A DNA stretch of 64,000 nt. Origin: Amycolatopsis sp. QT-25 (GTDB lineage Bacteria; Actinomycetota; Actinomycetes; Mycobacteriales; Pseudonocardiaceae). The stretch covers positions 3,906,001-3,970,000 of the forward strand of contig NZ_CP120210.1 in the NCBI RefSeq assembly GCF_029369745.1, in the 5' to 3' direction. Below the pieces are notes generated by a model that saw nothing but the letters and a program-made list of their open reading frames with translations, had not been told where the DNA came from and did not search any database. Shown here in pieces: positions 1 through 8,619 of this stretch (position 1 is its first letter; each line of letters starts with the position of its first letter). Both the position numbers and the translations under genes were made by a program.

Positions 1-705
1 GTCGGGATCGCGCTCGGACAGCGGGGCACGGCCGCGGCGAGGGCGGCCGCGGACCTCGTGGTGACCGACGACCGGCTGGAGACGATCGTCGCCGCGCTGG
101 TGGAAGGCCGGGCGATGTGGGCGTCGGTCCGCGAGGCGCTCGGCATCCTGCTCGGCGGAAACCTGGGGGAGATCGCCTTCACCGTGCTCGGCTCGGTCGT
201 CACCGGGCGCTCCCCGCTCACCGCTCGCCAGTTGCTGCTGATGAACCTGCTCACCGACCTGGCGCCCGCTCTGGCGATCGCGTTGAGCAGGCCGGACAGC
301 GAGACCGTGCCGGAACTGCTGCGCGAGGGACCCAGCGCGTCACTCGGAAACGCCCTCCGGCGCGACATCACCACACGTGCGGTGACCACGACCCTCGGGG
401 CTTCCGTCGCGTGGACCTTGGCGAGGCTGACCGGCAGGCAACGGCGGGCCAGCACGATCGCGCTCGTCTCCCTGATCGGTACCCAACTCGGGCAGACGCT
501 GGCCGTCGGTGGCCGGGACGGCACCGTGCTCGCCGCGGGGCTGGGCTCCGCCGTGCTGCTGGCGATACTGGTCCAGACCCCCGGGGTCAGCCAGTTCTTC
601 GGCTGCACGCCGCTCGGGCCGGTCGGCTGGGGGATCGCGCTGGGCAGTGCCGGAGCGGCGAGCGTCGGCGGCCTGCTGCTCGGGCAGCGAGGCGTCGAAA
701 CGTAG
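1..705 (+). CDS. Cation-translocating P-type ATPase, C-terminal part
   Basis: This is the last 234 residues of a gene that starts before the window; the frame is open from base 1. It begins at the P-domain end, where VGIALGQRGTAAARAAADLV followed by a TDD motif matches the hinge after the GDGxND loop of P-type ATPases. Several hydrophobic stretches follow, including MNLLTDLAPALAIALSR, as in the C-terminal membrane segments of mycobacterial CtpI-type and Ca2+/Mg2+-like pumps. The family moves cations across the cytoplasmic membrane using ATP. The ion cannot be told, because the phosphorylation site and the membrane ion site lie mostly outside the window. Confidence 0.85.
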   Translation, partial: VGIALGQRGTAAARAAADLVVTDDRLETIVAALVEGRAMWASVREALGILLGGNLGEIAFTVLGSVVTGRSPLTARQLLLMNLLTDLAPALAIALSRPDSETVPELLREGPSASLGNALRRDITTRAVTTTLGASVAWTLARLTGRQRRASTIALVSLIGTQLGQTLAVGGRDGTVLAAGLGSAVLLAILVQTPGVSQFFGCTPLGPVGWGIALGSAGAASVGGLLLGQRGVET

Positions 706-713
706 CGGTGGTG

Positions 714-746
714 GCCCCTTCCCTCGGCTGTGCCGAGGGAAGGGGC
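714..746. terminator. Hairpin terminator between convergent genes
   Basis: A perfect 15-bp inverted repeat (arm GCCCCTTCCCTCGGC) with a 3-nt loop TGT. It lies between the end of the ATPase gene and the end of the oppositely oriented secreted-protein gene, so it can serve both. There is no U tract, which is usual in actinomycetes. Confidence 0.8.
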
Positions 747-763
747 TGTGAGACAGCGAGGAC

Positions 764-1129
764 TCAGTGGTCCCAGCGAATGCCGATCCGCCAGTTCACC
801 GGGTACTGCAGGGGACCGACGGTCAGGGTGTAGTAGCTGGCAGGCAGCACACAGGATTGCGTCTTCGCCGGGGCGTGGATGTAACCACCACCCGAGCACT
901 TGCCGATCGTCCACTTGAACCAGTGGTCGGGCGAGCCGGGTGCCGCGCTGGCGTCGAGATCCACGTGAATGGTCCCGCCGGGGAAGAAGCCCGACGCGAG
1001 CGAGCAGCTTGTAGTCGTGTAACACTCCTTCGGCCCCGCACCGCCGGCCGCGTGGGCCGCACCGGCTCCCGCGATCGCGGTGCCCAGTACGGTTCCGGCC
1101 ACGAGCGCGGCCGCTCCGATCTTCTTCAC
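764..1129 (-). CDS. Small secreted protein of unknown function
   Basis: A 121-residue protein with a GTG start behind a GGGGAG ribosome site. The N-terminus is a typical signal peptide: KK, then a hydrophobic stretch ending near AGAAHAA. The predicted mature part is about 95 residues and has four cysteines that could form two disulfides, plus a Trp/Tyr-rich C-terminal half. I do not recognise the family. It may be a small extracellular beta-sheet protein. It sits alone, convergent with the ATPase gene across a hairpin. Confidence 0.65.
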   Translation of the reverse strand: MKKIGAAALVAGTVLGTAIAGAGAAHAAGGAGPKECYTTTSCSLASGFFPGGTIHVDLDASAAPGSPDHWFKWTIGKCSGGGYIHAPAKTQSCVLPASYYTLTVGPLQYPVNWRIGIRWDH

Positions 1130-1416
1130 TATGACTCCCCAGTCAGGTTTTCTTCGCCTCGTGGCGATTTCCTGGAGACCCTACTGGACCAGGACGAGCC
1201 TGTACGGACTTTCGCCTTTTCGCCTGGCGGCCACGGCTGGTCCACTGTGGACGAGTCATGGCGGATGTTTCAGGAAGCGGGTTCCACCGCCGTCTCGGAC
1301 GCCGCTTTCCTGCCGCGCATCTCGGGTACGACGGCCGAACACAAGATCGACCGAAGCATCCTGTCCGATTCGGACGGTGGAGCCGTTGCTCCTCCCGGCC
1401 CAGGCGACCGCGAGCG

Positions 1417-1893
1417 CTACCGGGGCCGGACGCCCGCGAGGACGGCGTCCAGGCTCGGAAGCCAGCGCTGCCGGGGGTCCGGTGCCGAGAGCCATTCCGC
1501 GTGGGCTTCGGCGCGTCCGGAGTCGACCGGCAAGGGAAGCAGTGCGCCCCAGGCGAGCACTTCGACGTGTGGTGGCAGGGAGATCCGAGGCGGGATCAGC
1601 CCGTCGGACTCGGCGAGGATGGCCACGCGCGGGCCCTGCTGGGTCAGCACCGCGATGGCGGGACCCTCGCAGCCGGTCTCGGCGAGCCGGGTGAGGACCT
1701 GGGCACCGTTGATCTTGGGCAGGGTCACCGCGCAGATCCCGCTTCCCAGCACCAGGAACGGCTGCGTGCCACGCCATTTCAGGGACCAGCCGAAGAGACG
1801 GCTGTAGAACGCGTCGCCCCGTGGGCGGATCGAATCCACCGAACCCACTGACGAGCGGGACTCGATCGGAAGCACTTGCTGGTCCAGCGACAT
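1417..1893 (-). CDS. Hypothetical protein
   Basis: A 158-residue soluble protein starting MSLDQQVLPIESRSSVGSVD. It has no signal peptide or membrane helix. Sequences such as FYSRLFGWSLKWRGTQPFLVLGSG and HVEVLAWGALLPLP suggest a compact alpha/beta fold. There is a loose resemblance to the small proteins related to primase-polymerase N-terminal domains common in actinomycetes, but no catalytic motif is visible, so no function is given. It is divergent from the TetR gene at 1996, and the palindromes at 1955-1980 lie between them, so it is a candidate target of that regulator. Confidence 0.55.
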   Translation of the reverse strand: MSLDQQVLPIESRSSVGSVDSIRPRGDAFYSRLFGWSLKWRGTQPFLVLGSGICAVTLPKINGAQVLTRLAETGCEGPAIAVLTQQGPRVAILAESDGLIPPRISLPPHVEVLAWGALLPLPVDSGRAEAHAEWLSAPDPRQRWLPSLDAVLAGVRPR

Positions 1894-1954
1894 CGTCGGC
1901 GCCTTCCGGACGGCGGACGGGACACGACGGCCCCAGGAGCACCGTCAGCGTAAC

Positions 1955-1980
1955 GGCACTCAGTGCCACTAGCAAGTGGC
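1955..1980. promoter_or_regulatory. TetR operator, two overlapping palindromes
   Basis: GGCACTCAGTGCC (1955-1967) is a perfect palindrome. It runs into a second inverted repeat, GCCACT-agca-AGTGGC (1965-1980). The pair lies just upstream of the TetR start at 1996. The first palindrome recurs exactly downstream of the gene at 2738-2752, which marks it as the probable binding site of this regulator. Confidence 0.7.
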
Positions 1981-1995
1981 TGCTACCGTCCCGCT

Positions 1996-2730
1996 ATGAC
2001 CGATTCGCCGCGCCGGGCGCCGGTGACCAGGGCCGGGGCGACCCCCGCGGGCCGCCGCCGGTTGCGCCGCGCCCTCGCCGCCGCGGCCGTGGACCTGTTC
2101 GTGGCCAAGGGCTACGAGGCCACCACGGTGGACGAGATCGCGGCCGCCGCGGGGGTGGGCCGCCGGACGTTCTTCCGGTATTTCGACGCCAAGGACGACG
2201 TGCTCTTCGCCAACCACGACGAGATCGTGGCCGAAATGGAGGAGACGTTCGCCGCCGCGGCTCCCGATCGCGACCCGGTGGAGGTGGCCTGCGCCGCCGT
2301 CGGCCTGGTCCTCGACTCCTACGCCGCGGAACTCGACGTCTCACTCAAGCGGTTCACCCTGACGCGGACGGTGCCTTCGTTGCGGGACAAGGAAGTCGCG
2401 ACCGTCGACCGCTACCAGCGGGTGCTCGCCCGTTACCTGGGGGCACGGTTCACGGAGCAGGGCGACGAGACGGCGAGCCTGCGCGCGGCCGTGGCCGCCG
2501 CGGCGATCGCGGCCGCCAACAACCACGTGCTCCGGCGTTGGCTGCGCAGTGGCGGGCAGGACGACATCGCGGCCAGCGCGGCGGAGGCCTTCGCGCTGGT
2601 CATCGACGCGTTCAGGGCCGAACCCGACGCAGCGGACGACGCCGAAACGACGGTGGTCGCCGTCTTGACCACGGCGACCCCGCTGCACGCCGTCATCGCC
2701 AAGGTGAACGCCGCTTTGAACGAGTCGTAG
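1996..2730 (+). CDS. TetR family transcriptional regulator
   Basis: A 244-residue TetR/AcrR regulator. The N-terminal helix-turn-helix reads TTVDEIAAAAGVGRRTFFRYF at about residues 40-60, followed by the usual FxxKDDVLF linker. The C-terminal half is a helical ligand domain of unknown specificity. ATG 1996 is preferred over an upstream ATG at 1963, because the upstream codon would put coding sequence through the operator. The same palindrome flanks the gene on both sides, so it probably represses itself. Candidate targets are the divergent gene at 1893 and the two-component operon starting at 2783. Confidence 0.85.
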   Translation: MTDSPRRAPVTRAGATPAGRRRLRRALAAAAVDLFVAKGYEATTVDEIAAAAGVGRRTFFRYFDAKDDVLFANHDEIVAEMEETFAAAAPDRDPVEVACAAVGLVLDSYAAELDVSLKRFTLTRTVPSLRDKEVATVDRYQRVLARYLGARFTEQGDETASLRAAVAAAAIAAANNHVLRRWLRSGGQDDIAASAAEAFALVIDAFRAEPDAADDAETTVVAVLTTATPLHAVIAKVNAALNES

Positions 2731-2737
2731 CCCTCTT

Positions 2738-2752
2738 TGGCACTCAGTGCCA
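2738..2752. promoter_or_regulatory. Second copy of the TetR operator
   Basis: TGGCACTCAGTGCCA is a perfect 15-bp palindrome containing the same 13-bp core as 1955-1967. It starts 8 bp after the TetR stop codon and ends 30 bp before the histidine-kinase start, which is where an operator for the kinase promoter would be expected. Confidence 0.65.
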
Positions 2753-2782
2753 TGACGGGAGTCGAAGGTAGGGTGACTTCCG

Positions 2783-4024
2783 ATGATCACCCGACAACGC
2801 CTGCGAGCGTGGTGGGATGCCCTGCGCTACACGGCATTCACCGGAACCGACGCCCCGCCGGAGCGTTCGGCGGGGTTGCGCTGGCTGCGTGCGCTGGCGA
2901 TCGCCGGATGCGGACTCTGGGCGGGTTTCGTCACGTTCTCGACCGTCTCGGTGTCGCCTCCCGCGAAGACGTTCAACGTGCTCGTCACCGTGCTGCCCTG
3001 CCTGCTCGCGGTGCGTTCGCCGCTGTGGGGATGGCGCACGCTGATCGCCGGCGTCGTGAGCACCCCGCTCACCCTGCCCGGCATCGCCGCCTCCTGGGGC
3101 TGGCCGTGGGCGCCGGGCCTCGCGCTCACCGCGGCGCTCGTCTTCTACCTCGTGGGGGAGAGCAACGATCAGGCGGAACTGACCTGGGCGGGACTGATCT
3201 CGTTCGGTGCCGCCACGCCCTTCCTGAAGGATTGGCGTGACGCGGCGCTGCTCGTGCTGCTGGGCGGGATCGCGTTCTTCCTCGGCAACACGGTCCGGCA
3301 GCGGAGGCTCGCCGAAGAAGAACGCGCGGCACAACAGGAACGCCGGCTCGCCCAGGAGACCCGGGCGGCCCTCCTGGAAGAACGTGCCGGCATCGCGAGG
3401 GAGCTGCACGACGTGGTCGCGCACCACATGTCCGTACTCGCGGTGCGCGCGGACTCGGCGCGGTTCCGGTTCGCCGATCCGGCCAAGGCCGGCCGTGAAG
3501 CCGAGATCTGGCAGGAGTTCGCCGATCTCGCCGGAACCGCCCGTGAAGGACTGACCGAGCTGCGCAGGCTGCTCGGCGTACTCCGCTCCGAGGAGCACGC
3601 GCTGCCGACTTCGCCGCAGCCGGGACTGGGCAGGGTGGTCGAACTCGTGGAGGGGGTGAGGGCCGCCGGCACGGCGTGCGAACTCCACCTGCGGGGCGAC
3701 CTCGACACCGTCCCGGTCGGGGTCGCGTTGTCGGTGTTCCGGATCGTGCAGGAGGCCCTCAGCAACGCGATCCAGCACGCTCCAGGGGCGCCGATCTCCG
3801 TCGGACTCACCGCCGGGCCGGAGTCCGTCCGGCTGCTCATCGAGAACGGCCCCGGCGACGGTCCGAGAAGGACGGAACGGACCGGGAGCGGACACGGTTT
3901 GCTGGGCATGCGGGAGCGGGCGGCTATGCTCGCGGCTGATCTTGAGACAGGGGAGCGGCCGGACGGTGGTTTCCTCGTCGCGCTGACCGTTCCGCTCGAT
4001 CGTGAGGGGCATCCGCAACCGTGA
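2783..4024 (+). CDS. Sensor histidine kinase, NarL-partner type (HisKA_3)
   Basis: A 413-residue membrane kinase. About five hydrophobic segments occupy residues 30-170. A short coiled linker ([19 protein letters not shown]) follows, then the HisKA_3 dimerisation helix [20 protein letters not shown] with the phospho-acceptor His near residue 209. The C-terminal HATPase_c domain has an N-box region ([11 protein letters not shown]) and a G-box [14 protein letters not shown]. This is the class that phosphorylates NarL/LuxR-type regulators. The stop overlaps the start of the response-regulator gene by 4 bp (GTGA), so the two are one operon. The signal is not evident from the sequence. Confidence 0.92.
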   Translation: MITRQRLRAWWDALRYTAFTGTDAPPERSAGLRWLRALAIAGCGLWAGFVTFSTVSVSPPAKTFNVLVTVLPCLLAVRSPLWGWRTLIAGVVSTPLTLPGIAASWGWPWAPGLALTAALVFYLVGESNDQAELTWAGLISFGAATPFLKDWRDAALLVLLGGIAFFLGNTVRQRRLAEEERAAQQERRLAQETRAALLEERAGIARELHDVVAHHMSVLAVRADSARFRFADPAKAGREAEIWQEFADLAGTAREGLTELRRLLGVLRSEEHALPTSPQPGLGRVVELVEGVRAAGTACELHLRGDLDTVPVGVALSVFRIVQEALSNAIQHAPGAPISVGLTAGPESVRLLIENGPGDGPRRTERTGSGHGLLGMRERAAMLAADLETGERPDGGFLVALTVPLDREGHPQP

Positions 4025-4683
4025 TCTCGGTGGTCATCGCCGACGACCAGACCATGGTCAGGCAGAGTTTCCGCGCCGTGCTCGACGCACAGCCCGACAT
4101 GCGGGTGCTGGGGGAGGCCGCGGACGGGAACACCGCCGTCGCGCTGTGCGCGGAACTCGCACCGGACGTCGTGCTGATGGACGTACGCATGCCCGAACTC
4201 GACGGGATCGAGGCGACCCGGCGGGTCGTGGCGGAACGGCAAGCAGTGCGCGTGCTGATCCTCACCACCTTCGACATCGACGAATACGTGTTCGGCGGGC
4301 TGCGGGCGGGCGCCAGCGGCTTCCTGCTGAAGGACTCCCCGCTCGACGACCTGGTCACCGCGGTCAGGGTGGTGGCCGCCGGCAATGCGTTGTTCGCGCC
4401 GACGATCACCAGGCGGTTGATCGGCGAGTTCACCCGCACCCACGCCTCGGCGCACTCGGGTCATTCCCTCGTGACCGAGCTGACCGCGCGTGAGACGGAA
4501 GTGCTCCGGCTGGTCGCTCGCGGCCTCTCCAACACGGAGATCGCCCAAGCGCTGGTCATTGCGGAACAGACGGCGAAATCCCATGTCAGCAGAGTTTTCG
4601 CCAAGCTCGGGGTGCGTGATCGTGCGCAAGCGGTCATGGTCGCGTACGAGGCGGGGCTGGTCGTGCCGGGAACCACGCCCTGA
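4021..4683 (+). CDS. Response regulator, NarL/FixJ family
   Basis: A 220-residue regulator translationally coupled to the kinase before it (GTG start inside the GTGA overlap). The receiver domain has the acidic pair DD near residues 8-9, phospho-acceptor Asp54 in [12 protein letters not shown], and the conserved Lys in FLLKDSP. The C-terminal LuxR-type helix-turn-helix is [18 protein letters not shown]...[12 protein letters not shown]. It should bind DNA when phosphorylated. Its targets may include the membrane protein gene that starts about 100 bp downstream on the same strand. Confidence 0.92.
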   Translation: MISVVIADDQTMVRQSFRAVLDAQPDMRVLGEAADGNTAVALCAELAPDVVLMDVRMPELDGIEATRRVVAERQAVRVLILTTFDIDEYVFGGLRAGASGFLLKDSPLDDLVTAVRVVAAGNALFAPTITRRLIGEFTRTHASAHSGHSLVTELTARETEVLRLVARGLSNTEIAQALVIAEQTAKSHVSRVFAKLGVRDRAQAVMVAYEAGLVVPGTTP

Positions 4684-4785
4684 TACCGGGGTAGGGGCAG
4701 GCGAGAAACCGGGTACCGGGGTAGCGGCGCCAAGACGGTTCCCCGGGGCGATGTCTCCTGGCGTGGTTCCGGAGATCGTTCCCCC

Positions 4786-6147
4786 ATGAAGTGGTCACGA
4801 GGGCGACGCCTCGACCCGGCGCTGATCGTGGTCGGCGCAGCGATGATGGTGTGCGCCTTGGTGGCGCTCGGCTGGTGGATCCGGGAGCTTCCCCTCGGCG
4901 TCGATTCGGCGGTGTACCGGGCAGGCGGGTTCGCCGTGGTGCGAAAAGAAAGTCTCTACTCGCCCTTGCGGGCGCTCCCCGGCTGGGCGCCTGAGCTGCC
5001 GTTCACCTACCCACCGTTCGCCGCGCTGCTGTTCAGCTCACTGACCGCGCTGCCCACCCAGCTGTGCTGGGGTCTGCTCGCGCTGGCGGCCGCGCCGTCG
5101 CTCTACTTCGCGCTCCGGCCGTTCGCGGACCGGGCCCACCTGCCGCTTCTGTTGCTCGGCGCGTTCGCGCTCCAGCCGGTGTGGCAGACCATCGGTCTCG
5201 GGCAGGTGAACCTCGTGCTGATGGCCGCCGTGGTGACGGATCTGCTGCTTCTGCGTGATTCGCGCCGGTGCGGAATCATGATCGGGATCGTCGCGGCCGT
5301 CAAACTGGTCCCGCTGATCTTCATCGTCCACCTCTTGGTGGCGCGGCGTACCGCCGACGCGGCACGGGCACTGGCGGCCTTTCTCGGTGCGACGGTGTTC
5401 GCGATGGTCGTCCTGCCGGCCGACTCCGTTCGCTTCTGGACATCGGCGATCTTCAACGACCATTTCGCCGAGATGAAGGGCTGGGTGGGAAACCAGTCGT
5501 GGCAGGGATTCGTCGCGCGGACCGTCCCGGAAGGACGGACGGCCACGGTGGTGATCGTGGTGTCCGGCGTGGTTTTCGCGGTATTGTCGATGTGGTTCGT
5601 GCACCGCCTTCACCGGGCGGGTGACGACCGGGCCGCGGTGCTGGTCACGGCAGGATGCTCCCTGCTGATCAGCCCGATCTCGTGGACCCACCACTGGGTG
5701 TGGGTGGTGCCCGCCATCGGCTTCTTCGCCGCCGGGGGGCATCGCGAAGTGGCGCTGGCGGTCGCCGTCGTGTTCACCGGATGGACGGTCGCCGTGGTCC
5801 CGGGCGGCGGGGGAGCGGAGCGTGACTGGAACCTCGTACAGGCTTTGATCGGCAACGCCTACCTGCTCACCCTTCTCATCGTGGGATTCTTTCGCCTACC
5901 TTGGCGTATAACGCTATATATGCTTGGGCAATTCGTTTCCACGTCTTCACGTTCGAAACGCCAAAATGCCGGCGACGACGCAGACGCGGGTCGCGGCCGG
6001 CAGAATCCGGTACACGGTGATCACGCTCCAGGGAATCATGGCAAGCCGACGGCCACCAAGGCGCCGAACAGCGGGGTGGGGCAACGGGTAGTAGAGGACG
6101 ATTGGGACGAAGATCCGGACCGAGTTCAACGCGGCGGCCGGTGGTGA
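4786..6147 (+). CDS. GT87-type membrane mannosyltransferase with an aberrant C-terminus
   Basis: The first ~373 residues are a polytopic membrane protein of the DUF2029/GT87 family. It has an acidic residue after TM1 in LGVDSAVYRAGGF, the FTYPPFAALLF motif and LISPISWTHHWVW. GT87 enzymes transfer mannose from polyprenyl phosphomannose to lipoglycans on the outer face of the membrane. Homology-like sequence stops near base 5905 (VGFFRLPWR). After that the frame runs for about 75 hydrophilic residues (SRSKRQNAGDDADAG...) antisense to another open frame, so the natural stop codon seems to have been lost by a rearrangement. The enzyme core looks intact, so activity is possible. Confidence 0.75.
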   Translation: MKWSRGRRLDPALIVVGAAMMVCALVALGWWIRELPLGVDSAVYRAGGFAVVRKESLYSPLRALPGWAPELPFTYPPFAALLFSSLTALPTQLCWGLLALAAAPSLYFALRPFADRAHLPLLLLGAFALQPVWQTIGLGQVNLVLMAAVVTDLLLLRDSRRCGIMIGIVAAVKLVPLIFIVHLLVARRTADAARALAAFLGATVFAMVVLPADSVRFWTSAIFNDHFAEMKGWVGNQSWQGFVARTVPEGRTATVVIVVSGVVFAVLSMWFVHRLHRAGDDRAAVLVTAGCSLLISPISWTHHWVWVVPAIGFFAAGGHREVALAVAVVFTGWTVAVVPGGGGAERDWNLVQALIGNAYLLTLLIVGFFRLPWRITLYMLGQFVSTSSRSKRQNAGDDADAGRGRQNPVHGDHAPGNHGKPTATKAPNSGVGQRVVEDDWDEDPDRVQRGGRW

Positions 6148-6357
6148 GCATCCTTCCGGGGCGGCCCACGCGAGGGTCGCGGCGAACGTCAGCGGACCCA
6201 GGGCGGCGGTGACCGTGGACTTCGTGTTGAGCGGCCCGGCGACGAACACGACGCCGACCACGATGGCGGCCATCAGTGGGGAGACCCCGGTGAGTCCTTC
6301 CCGGTAGGGCTTGAGTTGCTCGTCGGACACCGCGGCGTTCAGCGCGTACCGAACCAT
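5947..6357 (-). pseudogene. Possible remnant of a small membrane protein gene
   Basis: An open frame of 136 residues on the opposite strand to the GT87 tail. It has convincing hydrophobic stretches (LMAAIVVGVVFVAG, PIVLYYPLPHP) and reads better as protein than the plus-strand tail. I do not recognise a family, it has no clear ribosome site, and its 3' end meets the GT87 breakpoint. A truncated gene brought in by the rearrangement is the likeliest reading. An intact small orphan gene is possible. Confidence 0.35.
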
Positions 6358-6659
6358 TCACCTGCTCATCGCCGCTCAGGCAAGGAATCCGTTCCTGGAG
6401 AGGGCGTATCGGTCATTGGGGGAGAGGGGCAGCGGTTCAGGTTGTTCGCGATGCTCGGCTCCGCCAGGGGAGTCGGACGTATGCGCCGGCACATCGAGAA
6501 CGCCGAGCATCGCGTCCCGGAAGACCGAAAGTTCGTCGAGGCGGCGGAACTCCCGGCGAGAGACTGACCTTCCTTCACCTGTATAACGCCCTATACGATA
6601 GGGGTTTGTTGAAATCATTAACGAATTCGAAAAATCTCGCTAGGACAGGACAAGCTTGA
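6358..6659. other. Gap, no confident gene
   Basis: On the minus strand an 80-codon frame (6376-6618) starts MISTNPYRIGRYTGEG and ends 18 bp before the membrane-protein frame at 6357. It could be its broken 5' part or a small orphan. The segment 6590-6660 is clearly more AT-rich than its surroundings. Nothing else is supported. Confidence 0.4.
6581..6596. promoter_or_regulatory. Operator-like inverted repeat, second copy at 5906
   Basis: GTATA-acgccc-TATAC is a 5-bp inverted repeat in an AT-rich stretch. A close relative, GTATAACGC followed by TATATA, lies at 5906-5920, at the GT87 breakpoint. The two bracket the rearranged segment. They may be regulator sites or the footprints of the insertion. 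Confidence 0.35.
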
Positions 6660-7742
6660 TCAACCCTTGGCGAGCAAGCCAAGAAAGAAGACTCGGATGT
6701 CCTCGGCCAGGAGGTCTGGCACCTCCATCGCGGCGAAGTGCCCGCCACGCTCGAACTCCGACCAGTGTCGGATGTCGTACAGCCGCTCGGCCAGCGATCG
6801 CACGGACTGTGTGATGTCGGACGGGAACACCGCGACGCCGAGCGGGACCGGACACGGCTCGGTCCCGCGCGGGGTCTCGTGGTGCAGTCGCGCGGAGGAG
6901 GCCGCGGTCGCGGTCAGCCAGTACAGCGAGACGTCGGTGAGCATCCGGTCGTCGCTGACCGGTGAGCGAGGATCCGTCCACTGCGCGAAACGCTCGGCGA
7001 TCCAGGCCAGTTGGCCGACCGGGGAATCGGTCAGCGCGTAGCCGAGGGTCTGCGGGGTCGCGGCCTGCAAAGCCTGGTACGGCGGTCGATTCGCCATCAG
7101 CTGCCGAACCCTGTCCACTCGGGCTTCGTCCTTTCCGGACAGTTCGACACCGGGTTCCGGCCGGGTCGGCAGGTAGTTGACGTGCACGCCGACGACGCGG
7201 CCGGGAGCCGCCGAACCGAGCGCGATCGAGATGCCCGAGCCGAAGTCGCCGCCTTGTGCGCCGTAGCGCTCGTAGCCGAGCCTGTGCATCAGTTCGGCCC
7301 AGGCGCGCGCGATCCGGGTGACGTCCCAGCCGCGTTCGTGGGTCGGGCCGGAGAAACCGTAACCGGGGATGGACGGAACGACCAGGTGGAAGTTCCGTGA
7401 CAGTGGCTCGATCACGTCGAGGAACTCCAGGAACGAACCGGGCCAGCCGTGGGTGAGGATCAGTGCGAGCGCGTCCGGATTCGCGGACCGGACGTGGACG
7501 AAATGGATGTTCTGGCCGTCGATTTCGGTGGTGAAGTGAGGAAGCTCGTTGAGCTCGGCTTCGTGGGCGCGCCAGTCGTAGCCGGTGCGCCAGTGCTCGG
7601 CCAGTTCCTTGAGTCGTGCCAGCGGAAAACCGTAGTCCCAGCCGGCGTCGGCGATCTCGTTGGGCCAGCGGGTGCGGGACAGGCGGTCGTGGAGGTCGTC
7701 GAGGTCGGTTTGGGGGATGTCGATGCGGAAGGGCTTGATCAC
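6660..7742 (-). CDS. Epoxide hydrolase, alpha/beta-hydrolase fold
   Basis: A 360-residue soluble enzyme with the epoxide-hydrolase N-terminal domain (residues 1-110) followed by the alpha/beta-hydrolase core. Visible parts are the oxyanion motif HGWPG at 99-103, the nucleophile Asp166 in GGDFGSG, and the catalytic His335 in ERGGHFAAME. The family opens epoxides to diols through an alkyl-enzyme ester and resembles juvenile-hormone and microsomal-type hydrolases. It is divergent from a MarR gene, with a long palindrome between the two starts, so MarR control by a xenobiotic or metabolite is likely. The natural substrate is unknown. Confidence 0.9.
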   Translation of the reverse strand: MIKPFRIDIPQTDLDDLHDRLSRTRWPNEIADAGWDYGFPLARLKELAEHWRTGYDWRAHEAELNELPHFTTEIDGQNIHFVHVRSANPDALALILTHGWPGSFLEFLDVIEPLSRNFHLVVPSIPGYGFSGPTHERGWDVTRIARAWAELMHRLGYERYGAQGGDFGSGISIALGSAAPGRVVGVHVNYLPTRPEPGVELSGKDEARVDRVRQLMANRPPYQALQAATPQTLGYALTDSPVGQLAWIAERFAQWTDPRSPVSDDRMLTDVSLYWLTATAASSARLHHETPRGTEPCPVPLGVAVFPSDITQSVRSLAERLYDIRHWSEFERGGHFAAMEVPDLLAEDIRVFFLGLLAKG

Positions 7743-7799
7743 GGTCTTGGCTCCCAGTGGTCATTTGGTGCATAAACATTTAGCTAGTCAACGTTTGGT

Positions 7800-7827
7800 A
7801 CCCGAACGATACCGTAATCGTTCGGGT
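7800..7827. promoter_or_regulatory. MarR operator palindrome
   Basis: A perfect inverted repeat with 11-bp arms, ACCCGAACGAT and ATCGTTCGGGT, separated by 6 bp. It lies midway between the divergent epoxide hydrolase and MarR starts. Looser AACGTTTGGTA / AACGATTGGTTA repeats flank it. It is well placed to control both promoters. Confidence 0.75.
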
Positions 7828-7853
7828 CCCCAACGATTGGTTAGACTCGTCAC

Positions 7854-8324
7854 ATGGAGAACTCGTCCGAAGAGATGCCCGTCCGGTGGCAGGGGCTGCC
7901 CAGCTGGCTGCTCACGCAGACCGCGAACCACGCGCATCGCCTGGTGACCGACGGGTTCTCCGCCGTCGACGGCCGGGGCTACCACTACCGCGTCCTGGCG
8001 ACGCTGGAGGAGCTCGGGCCTGCCAGCCAGGCGACTCTGGGCCGTCGCAGCGGAATCCACGTCAGCGAGATGGTCGCGACGATCAACGAGCTCGCCGAAC
8101 GTGAACTGGTCGAGCGTGCCCCGGATCCCGCCGACCGGCGCCGTAACGTCATCTCGTTGACCACCGCGGGCAAGCGGCAGTTGCGGAAGTTGGAGAAACA
8201 GCTGGCCGAGCGCCAGGACGAACTGCTCGAACCGCTGTCACCCGGGGAGCGGGAGCAGCTCAGCGAGCTGCTGTCGAAGCTGCTGGACCACCACGACCGG
8301 CGGATCGGCGCTGACCTCTCGTGA
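7854..8324 (+). CDS. MarR family transcriptional regulator
   Basis: A 156-residue winged-helix regulator. The recognition part reads PASQATLGRRSGIHVSEMVATINEL, with the wing RAPDPADRRRNVISLTTAGK at about residues 88-107, the classic MarR beta-hairpin. It is divergent from the epoxide hydrolase gene across the 28-bp palindrome at 7800, so autorepression and hydrolase repression are the simple model. The ligand is unknown. It ends before a roughly 300-bp space that holds the 8419 hairpin. Confidence 0.9.
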   Translation: MENSSEEMPVRWQGLPSWLLTQTANHAHRLVTDGFSAVDGRGYHYRVLATLEELGPASQATLGRRSGIHVSEMVATINELAERELVERAPDPADRRRNVISLTTAGKRQLRKLEKQLAERQDELLEPLSPGEREQLSELLSKLLDHHDRRIGADLS

Positions 8325-8418
8325 GGAGCGATTCGGGTTCTGCTGAGCCTTCTCTCGGGTACCTACTGCGTGACCTGCGGTATTTCTTGCGTGATGCCGC
8401 GTGGTGAAGTACCTGAAG

Positions 8419-8449
8419 GCCCCCTTCGCCTAGGCGCAAGGAAGGGGGC
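8419..8449. repeat. Dispersed hairpin, GAAGGCCCCCTTC class
   Basis: Arms GCCCCCTTC and GAAGGGGGC flank CGCCTAGG-type loop sequence. The loop and right arm (CGCCTAGnGCAAGGAAGGGGG) recur in the larger hairpin at 34830-34886, so this is a repeat family and not just a terminator. It lies in the 295-bp space 8325-8619, which holds nothing else I recognise. It can terminate the MarR transcript. Confidence 0.7.
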
Positions 8450-8619
8450 TGGGGAAGGCGTGCAGGAGAAATCCGGAGGCCGACGGCTTCGACCGTCGGA
8501 GCCGTGGGCGGGGCGGGGCAACACAAGATCGAGGTTGGCCGCAAGCCTGAGTTGTGGCCTTCACCACCTGGTTCGAGCTGAAAAATCTTCGGGAACGAAC
8601 GACGAACTGACCTCACATT

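Noticed and set aside
1256..1975. Long minus-strand frame overlapping the hypothetical gene at 1417
   Set aside because: Arg/Pro-rich shadow typical of GC-rich DNA; the 1417-1893 frame has the better protein character.
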